Virus record (IMG/VR): IMGVR_UViG_3300009640_000003
Span: 1 to 33,001 of that record
Reading direction: 5' to 3' (one strand)
DNA length: 33,001 nt
DNA from: a virus
In this document: in pieces, positions 28,686-33,001 of the stretch
How the letters are laid out: each line of letters starts with the position of its first letter
How positions within the stretch are numbered: the stretch's first letter is position 1
Translations under genes and position numbers: made by a program
The notes under the pieces: model-generated
Database searches by the model: none
The model's input: the letters and a program-made list of their open reading frames with translations, nothing else
Told to the model about the DNA's origin: nothing

Positions 28686-29047
28686 TCCCGCTCCATGTCC
28701 GCAATCATTTTCAGCTGATCTGGCGTGCGCAGGAACGCCGGCATGTCGGCCAGCTTTCTGACGTTTCTGCGCGGCGGCATCTTGCTAAGCGCCTCGGAAT
28801 TCATCCTAGCAGCCTCGCGCATCGATGGCCTTCCCCGCTTGCCGTCGCGGCCAGGAGCCTTGTAGTGGAGGTAGGCACCGACCAGAATGTCGGCTGGCGG
28901 GTGCTCGGCCATGAAGGCGTCAAGCATCCAGAAATCGGTGAGCAGGAGCAAGCGCGCGCGGTCCGGCGGGATCCCGTGCCAACGCGCCAGCGACCCAAAG
29001 ATGTACTCGAGGTCTACTCGGCTGCCGGTGCCGCCGGCGCCGGTGCG
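28664..29047 (-). CDS. Tail assembly chaperone T extension, made by -1 frameshift (GT fusion)
   Basis: This frame has no good start of its own but continues the upstream chaperone after a -1 slip at 29047-29053. It reads RTGAGGTGSRVDLEYIFGSL, then LLLLTDFWMLDAFMAEHPPA, LVGAYLHYKAPGRDGKRGRP and ends EREWRTNSE. About 127 residues are added to 93 of the G part (220 in total). In lambda-like phages the G and GT proteins load the tape measure for tail polymerisation. The T frame overlaps the tape measure start by 22 bases. A TTG-initiated shorter product (from 28951) is the alternative reading. Confidence 0.75.
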   Translation of the reverse strand, partial: RTGAGGTGSRVDLEYIFGSLARWHGIPPDRARLLLLTDFWMLDAFMAEHPPADILVGAYLHYKAPGRDGKRGRPSMREAARMNSEALSKMPPRRNVRKLADMPAFLRTPDQLKMIADMEREWRTNSE

Positions 29048-29325
29048 TTTTTTTCCGACATCCGCTTGAACCCGTTCACCTCGTTGGCCGCATTGAGCAG
29101 GAGTTGAAACGGAGCCTCGCCGCCCTCGGGGTCGAAGGCATGCACGGAGCGAACCCAGGCCTCGGTGCCGCGCTCCGCGTCGCCGGCCGCAAGGATCGAT
29201 GCGGCAATCATGGCGATGTTGAACTTCCGGCCCGACTTGCCCGTAAGATCGATGGTTTCGAGATCGCCGACCGTGATGGTGGCGAGAATGACTTCCTGAC
29301 CTTCGATGAGAACCGGCTTCTGCAT
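29014..29325 (-). CDS. Tail assembly chaperone G-like protein, 103 aa
   Basis: AAAGGAG stands five bases before the ATG at 29325 (MQKPVLIEGQEVILATITVG). The compact protein ends with an Ala/Pro tail and TAG. Position between the major tail protein and the tape measure, size, and the slippery heptamer near its end make it the G-type chaperone. The G form is made by normal termination and the longer GT form by frameshifting. It acts in the cytoplasm during tail assembly and is normally absent from virions. Confidence 0.8.
   Translation of the reverse strand: MQKPVLIEGQEVILATITVGDLETIDLTGKSGRKFNIAMIAASILAAGDAERGTEAWVRSVHAFDPEGGEAPFQLLLNAANEVNGFKRMSEKNAPAPAAPAAE
29047..29053 (-). promoter_or_regulatory. 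-1 ribosomal frameshift slippery heptamer
   Basis: On the coding strand the codons read TCG GAA AAA AAC GCA, containing A AAA AAC in the proper X XXY YYZ phase. The -1 frame after it is open for 127 codons; the zero frame stops ten codons later. The GC-rich stretch just downstream (CACCGGCGCCGGCGG) could form the stimulating structure. Confidence 0.8.
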
Positions 29326-29343
29326 CGGGTCTCCTTTCAATTC

Positions 29344-29382
29344 AAAAAACGGGGTGCGGGCTTTCAAATGGCTTCGCCCCGC
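29344..29382 (-). terminator. Possible terminator after the major tail gene
   Basis: On the minus strand GCGGGGC (29382-29376) can pair with GCCCGC (29361-29356) with one bulged G, and a run of six T follows (29349-29344). It lies in the 105-base gap between the abundant tail protein and the chaperone gene, where partial termination would be useful. Confidence 0.4.
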
Positions 29383-29430
29383 CTCGCTCCATCTCTCGAC
29401 GGTGCGCGACGGGGCTCTCTTTGGTTTAAC

Positions 29431-30213
29431 TTAGAAGGCCTGGTAGCTGATGAACGGAACGCCGTTCGGCCCCGCGAAGCCCTCGTAGTCGGTCGTGTAC
29501 ATCGTGTAGTCCTCGAGCTTGGTGGCGATGTCGATCTTGCCCAGGCGCACATTGGGGAGATAAAAGCCCAGGCCGCCGCCTTCATACGGGAACACGAGAT
29601 TGAGCGCGATGAGCGGACCCCAGCCCATGGGGTGGGTCTGCGCGGTCAGCGTCGAGCCACCGCTCGCCGGCGTCCAGCTGTAGTTGATCAGAACCGCGTC
29701 GCCAGCCAGGCTGAAGGCCGGATCGAAGGTGTAGACGCCGGTCGCGAGATTCACCTTGTACTGGCCCGCGCCGGGCGTGCCCGTAACGGCCGTCAAGGCG
29801 ACACCGGTCGCTGCCACGGTCACCCCGTAGTCGACCAGGGGCGTCAGAGCCTCGTTGGTCACCGTGACGGTCTGCGCCGTGGGGCTGGCAGGCAGCGTGT
29901 GCGACTCACCAGGGTAGGTCGTCGTGTCGACCGTTCCGGCGGCGGCGGCGTCGCCAAAGAAGAGCTGGCTCATCAGCAGGTTCGAGATCTGCGCGAACTC
30001 AAACGAGCCCTTGATCGAGCGCTTCCCGATGGCGGTGTCGACGGCCCACTGATCGATGCCGTAGAGCGACTTGATGTCGGCGCCCAGGGTGAGCTTGATG
30101 TTCTGAAGGACGCCGAGCGCCACCGGCGTCGGATTCGGGGCCGGATTGCCGGAACTGGGCTGCGGGGCTGCGAGAGCGACGCCGGTGCCAAACATCAAAC
30201 CAGGAAGCTGCAT
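29431..30213 (-). CDS. Major tail (tube) protein, 260 aa
   Basis: AAGGAG precedes the ATG at 30213. The protein starts MQLPGLMFGTGVALAAPQPS and has a tube-protein style fold: QNIKLTLGADIKSLYGIDQW, GKRSIKGSFEFAQISNLLMS, then an Ig-like central stretch (ALTPLVDYGVTVAATGVALT) and RLGKIDIATKLEDYTMYTTD near the end. It has its own 66-base leader upstream and a candidate terminator downstream, fitting strong expression. It polymerises around the tape measure to form the tail tube. Confidence 0.8.
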   Translation of the reverse strand: MQLPGLMFGTGVALAAPQPSSGNPAPNPTPVALGVLQNIKLTLGADIKSLYGIDQWAVDTAIGKRSIKGSFEFAQISNLLMSQLFFGDAAAAGTVDTTTYPGESHTLPASPTAQTVTVTNEALTPLVDYGVTVAATGVALTAVTGTPGAGQYKVNLATGVYTFDPAFSLAGDAVLINYSWTPASGGSTLTAQTHPMGWGPLIALNLVFPYEGGGLGFYLPNVRLGKIDIATKLEDYTMYTTDYEGFAGPNGVPFISYQAF

Positions 30214-30279
30214 GATCTAACTCCTTGGCCGGCTAAATGTGGCGCTGGGAGGCGCGGTTGTGTCCATTCTACTTCGTGC

Positions 30280-30501
30280 CTAAATCGACACCTTGTTCTG
30301 AATCGCCGCCGGCATCCCGGAGAGCACGACCCGGGCGGTCTGAAGGCCTAACAGATAGCCCGCCGAGACCTCTTCCGTTGCCTGCGCGCCAATAGCCGTG
30401 TGAAGTTCTTTCAGCTGGTCGGCGCGATCCCCGTCGGCGAGGGTTTTCACCTGGTCGAGGGCTGTCTCGATAAACATCGCCGCCGGTATGAGCATTTCCA
30501 C
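30280..30501 (-). CDS. Hypothetical protein between tail completion and tail tube genes, 73 aa
   Basis: A GTG at 30501 (or the ATG two codons later) with GGGG upstream starts a small helical protein (IPAAMFIETALDQVKTLADG, AGYLLGLQTARVVLSGMPAA). No motif recognised. The location between a tail-completion candidate and the tube protein suggests a minor tail or assembly role. Gaps on both sides are short (10 and 66 bases). Confidence 0.6.
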   Translation of the reverse strand: MEMLIPAAMFIETALDQVKTLADGDRADQLKELHTAIGAQATEEVSAGYLLGLQTARVVLSGMPAAIQNKVSI

Positions 30502-30511
30502 CCCGCTGAAA

Positions 30512-31024
30512 TTACTGCCCGCTCAAAATTGAGACCGGAAAGATCAGGCCGCTCCGGTTGTTCTGCAGGCCCTCGTTTAAGAGGATCCGGCCCTTCACTC
30601 TTGCATGATACACAACGCCGCCGAGCGTCTGTTTCTCGCCGCCCAGGAGCGGGATCACCGTCGTGCCGTCGGCCTTCAGGGTCTGCTGCTGCATCTGGTA
30701 GAGCACAGCGTCGCGCAAGCCGTTTACCTGGGTCGACGCGATCGCGGTCTCGCCGCCGGTGATTTCGCAAAGCACGGCCGCCCAGCAGTGGAGCTCATAT
30801 TTCGGAAGCGGGAGCGCGTTCTCGATCACATCCTGGTCGCCTTCCACAATCCAGAGCCCAGGCAGGATGGCCGGCGTGATGGCGTCGCGCTGGGGCATGC
30901 GCCGGCCGGTAGCCGTCGGGTTCTGAAACACCGGGCCGCCCGAGGGTGCACCGGCCACCAGTAGCTGGGTCTGCGAGAGCAAACTATACAGATTTTGGAA
31001 GATCGTCTCGGTGGCGGTCATCAT
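30512..31024 (-). CDS. Tail completion/terminator-like protein, 170 aa
   Basis: The ATG at 31024 overlaps the upstream stop (ATGA). The protein has the layout of minor tail U/gp-type proteins: an N-terminal helix (ETIFQNLYSLLSQTQLLVAG), a beta core (LPGLWIVEGDQDVIENALPL, KYELHCWAAVLCEI), a helix (VNGLRDAVLYQMQQQTLKAD) and a closing beta hairpin (GGVVYHARVKGRILLNEG). Its place between the HK97 gp10-like gene and the tube gene supports a role at the tail's head-proximal end. No exact family claimed. Confidence 0.65.
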   Translation of the reverse strand: MMTATETIFQNLYSLLSQTQLLVAGAPSGGPVFQNPTATGRRMPQRDAITPAILPGLWIVEGDQDVIENALPLPKYELHCWAAVLCEITGGETAIASTQVNGLRDAVLYQMQQQTLKADGTTVIPLLGGEKQTLGGVVYHARVKGRILLNEGLQNNRSGLIFPVSILSGQ

Positions 31025-31242
31025 AGCTGTTTCTCGTGGAAAACCATGTGCACATAGCTCATGACGTAATCGTCGCGGCGGGCCTCGGTTTCAAAGGAGG
31101 CGCGCTGCGGTAATAGCCGGCCCGATTTGATGCCATCGATGACCTCTTGAAGCGCGGCGATCACCTTGGTCGGGTCCATGCTGAAACGGTACTGGTCACC
31201 CTGCCCGACCGGGACGGCGATGTCGTACGCGCTGTGTCGCAT
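31021..31242 (-). CDS. Hypothetical neck-region protein, 73 aa
   Basis: The ATG at 31242 gives MRHSAYDIAVPVGQGDQYRF, then a helical stretch (KVIAALQEVIDGIKSGRLLP) and a polar end (RRDDYVMSYVHMVFHEKQL). The stop overlaps the next start. It lies between the gp10-like and tail-completion genes. No family identified. Confidence 0.6.
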   Translation of the reverse strand: MRHSAYDIAVPVGQGDQYRFSMDPTKVIAALQEVIDGIKSGRLLPQRASFETEARRDDYVMSYVHMVFHEKQL

Positions 31243-31260
31243 GAACGCCTCGGAGCCATT

Positions 31261-31848
31261 CTACTCTGCCAGCACTCCCGCCAGAGCATCGGAAATCTGG
31301 AACCGCACCGTCTCCCGCACCTGATCGAGCGATGTGCGCATATAGCGGAATTCCCGAGACGGTGGGTGGTCAACGCGCTTCGCGAAAACCATGCCGCCGC
31401 CCTCGCCAATCCAAGCCAGCGTCCGCGGCAAACGCCCCTCGGCCAGCGCGATCGACTCCTCGGCCGAGAACATCGATTCCTTCCCGAATTCCCGCGACGG
31501 GCCCAGGAACTCGGCGAAGCGGTCCATCAGGGGCACGATCTCGTAGCGGTGGGTGCCGCCGAACTCGAGGACCATGCCCACCAGGTGCTCGAAGGATCCG
31601 TCGTCGGGGATCTCGCACCAGACCGAGGCCACCGGGCCATCGCTGACCACCGGCGAGAGCACAACGGAAGAGGAGAGCAGGCCGGTGCGCGCCTGGATGA
31701 TGCCCCCGGTCATGTTGTACATGATCGCTTCGTAGAGCGATTCGCCGGCCAGGCCCATGGCCTCGGCGATCACCTCGATCAAACGGTCGCCCCTGGCCGC
31801 GAGCGCCTCGGCGACCTCGTCGCTGTTGATGGTGTAGCGGAGAATCAA
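31261..31848 (-). CDS. HK97 gp10-like neck/tail protein, 195 aa
   Basis: The start is probably a TTG at 31848, overlapping the preceding TGA as TTGA. Features match the HK97 gp10 group: the helix RGDRLIEVIAEAMGLAGESL, a GLLSSSVVLSP strand, then VLEFGGTHRYEIVPLMDR ('vEfGt..y.I.P'). The C-terminal part has an unusual insert with RLPRTLAWIGEGGGMVFAKR and REFRYMRTSLDQVRETVRFQ, also typical of gp10-like proteins ('HPG...yl.pAl'). It connects the head-completion complex to the tail. Confidence 0.78.
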   Translation of the reverse strand: MILRYTINSDEVAEALAARGDRLIEVIAEAMGLAGESLYEAIMYNMTGGIIQARTGLLSSSVVLSPVVSDGPVASVWCEIPDDGSFEHLVGMVLEFGGTHRYEIVPLMDRFAEFLGPSREFGKESMFSAEESIALAEGRLPRTLAWIGEGGGMVFAKRVDHPPSREFRYMRTSLDQVRETVRFQISDALAGVLAE

Positions 31849-32780
31849 GCCGGGAACCTCATCCGGTAGCGCTCGATGGTCATGGCGGTCCCGATCTCGA
31901 CCTCGAGTTGCGAATAAGCCGTCGTCCCGATGCCAGGCTGCACCTGGGAGCTTTGACCGATCCAGGTCCTTTTGCGGTACATCTGGGCCACCAGCCGGGC
32001 CGCGGCCTCCTGGAGATCGAAGGGGGGCGCACCGTAGGTATACGCCAGAAGCACAGAAGCGCCCGCCTGTGCGGCGTTGAACGTGTAGACCCCGGCGGGC
32101 AACACCCCGCGCTGCGGCGGCTGGTACTGCCCTGCAGCGGGCGCCGACGCCCCGCTGGAGACGAGTGGGGTTCCGTTTGCTAGGAGTACTCCCTGGTCGC
32201 TATAGAACGTCGCCCCGTTCGCGGCGGCCACAGCGTAAGGCCCAGGGCCCGCTGGCACGGTTCCGGCCTCAGCAGGCACGGCGATCGTGTAGCCGGCGGT
32301 GTAGGCCACCGCCACGTTCTGGATGCCCTGAACGAAACGTAGGGCCGAATAGCCCAGGGGCGGCGCGTTGCCGTAGGATCCCCAGCCACCAGGCCGCACG
32401 CCCCACCGCTCATCTGGATAGTCGCTCCAGCCAGAACCATTCGAGATCAGGGCAATATTACAGATCGAGCCCTCAGTGTCGATCACGTAGCCGGACTGCA
32501 GGTAATCGGGGCTCGCCGGGATGGCGATCCCGTTCACCGAGAGCGACGCGACGGCCAGGATGGGATAGTTGCGGATCGGTAGCTCATTCGACCCGTTGCC
32601 GTTGTAGCGCTCGACATAGGAGCGCACCCCGGAAAGGAAGCCGCGGCCGGTCCTGGTGAGGATGTTCTGAGAATAGGCGGTGATTTCAGACTGAATGAGC
32701 GCCGCGTCGGCGGCCGGATCCTGAGCCAGAATGGCGTTCACTGCCGCGACGGTCGTGAGGTCGATTACGTTAGCGCCCAT
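31845..32780 (-). CDS. Head-tail connector (gp6-like), 311 aa
   Basis: The N-terminus, DLTTVAAVNAILAQDPAADA then LIQSEITAYSQNILTRTGRG and RYNGNGSNELPIRNYPILAV, is typical of gp6-like head-tail connector proteins, which form a ring under the portal. The C-terminal helix (DLQEAAARLVAQMYRKRTWI, then TAYSQLEVEIGTAMTIERYR) fits too. The middle carries extra beta segments of about 100 residues (PAEAGTVPAGPGPYAVAAAN...), making it longer than usual. It follows a hairpin region after the right-edge structural gene. Confidence 0.8.
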   Translation of the reverse strand: MGANVIDLTTVAAVNAILAQDPAADAALIQSEITAYSQNILTRTGRGFLSGVRSYVERYNGNGSNELPIRNYPILAVASLSVNGIAIPASPDYLQSGYVIDTEGSICNIALISNGSGWSDYPDERWGVRPGGWGSYGNAPPLGYSALRFVQGIQNVAVAYTAGYTIAVPAEAGTVPAGPGPYAVAAANGATFYSDQGVLLANGTPLVSSGASAPAAGQYQPPQRGVLPAGVYTFNAAQAGASVLLAYTYGAPPFDLQEAAARLVAQMYRKRTWIGQSSQVQPGIGTTAYSQLEVEIGTAMTIERYRMRFPA

Positions 32781-32790
32781 CGCTCACCTG

Positions 32791-32830
32791 AAAAGGGGTG
32801 GCCAGGAGGTCTCCCAACCCCCTGGCCTGG
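32791..32830 (-). terminator. Candidate terminator downstream of the right-edge gene
   Basis: On the minus strand CCAGGCCAGG (32830-32821) and CCTGGCC (32806-32800) form a seven-base GC stem with a 14-base loop, followed by ACCCCTTTT (32799-32791). It lies between the stop of the right-edge gene and the connector gene; partial termination after a highly made capsid-type gene would be sensible. Confidence 0.45.
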
Positions 32831-32866
32831 ATTTGCGCCGCGCCGGTGGCAACGCTCCTCCGCTCG

Positions 32867-33001
32867 TTAAAACACGTTGGTGGCGCCGAACTTGCCCAGA
32901 CCCGTGATGAAGGCGATCAGGTTGGGCGTCTTGATTGCAAGCACTTCCTCGGAGAACACGCCGAAGGGGTACTTGCGGCTTGTCTGCGCGAACTCGATGC
33001 C
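32867..33001 (-). CDS. C-terminal end of a structural gene, cut by the right edge
   Basis: Only the last 44 codons are visible: GIEFAQTSRKYPFGVFSEEV then LAIKTPNLIAFITGLGKFGA and TNVF, ending TAA at 32869-32867. Its place directly upstream of a gp6-like connector gene, followed by a hairpin, is where a major capsid or other head protein usually lies. The visible residues are not diagnostic. Confidence 0.6.
   Translation of the reverse strand, partial: GIEFAQTSRKYPFGVFSEEVLAIKTPNLIAFITGLGKFGATNVF

Overview
The window is phage (or prophage) DNA from a long-tailed, siphovirus-like member of Caudoviricetes. The evidence is a complete terminase pair, head-tail connectors, a major tail protein, a tail-assembly chaperone with a canonical -1 frameshift site, a tape measure protein, and the DUF2460, DUF2163, NlpC/P60 and J-like tail-tip genes in their usual order. 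The DNA is GC-rich and genes are packed head to tail with ATGA, GTGA or TGATG stop/start overlaps. The host cannot be read directly. The small zinc-ribbon proteins and Ig-like tail repeats have the flavour of soil bacteria such as Acidobacteriota, but that is only an impression. I saw no tRNA, rRNA, CRISPR array or integrase in the window.

Layout. (1) 1-5679, minus strand: three small proteins (two with CxxC motifs), a lysis-like group (GH108 muramidase, a 30-aa membrane peptide, a Tat-type lipoprotein), a papain-like cysteine peptidase candidate, TerS, TerL, then a run of small, mostly zinc-ribbon genes reaching the left edge. (2) 5680-5763: divergent control region with an 8-bp inverted repeat and three TGTGGAA boxes. 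(3) 5764-15365, plus strand: early/replication arm with small membrane proteins, a 36-bp tandem-repeat protein, an SSB with a DDDIPF tip, a pseudo-receiver, a replication-initiator-like protein, a DUF5131 protein, RusA, a truncated methyltransferase, an ASCH-like protein, membrane proteins, an IS1595-type transposase remnant and a PPC-motif methylase-like protein. (4) 15366-15419: hairpins between convergent arms. (5) 15420-33001, minus strand: the late arm. Transcription runs from a structural gene cut by the right edge through connectors, tail tube, chaperones, tape measure, tail tip and fibre-like genes to small membrane and zinc proteins.

Terminase lies at the left edge reading outward, and the head-to-tail genes enter from the right edge. 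The two minus-strand blocks would therefore join outside the window (terminase, portal, protease, capsid, connectors), as on a circular or circularly permuted map.

The observations most worth checking are: a 15-unit repeat protein whose units differ almost only at amino-acid-changing positions; a 72-codon gene interrupted by an in-frame amber codon although both ends keep translational coupling; three consecutive fibre-locus proteins with secretory signal peptides; a recurring TTCCACA/TGTGGAA motif in the leaders of the early arm; and a lower-GC patch carrying a transposase remnant and a methylase.
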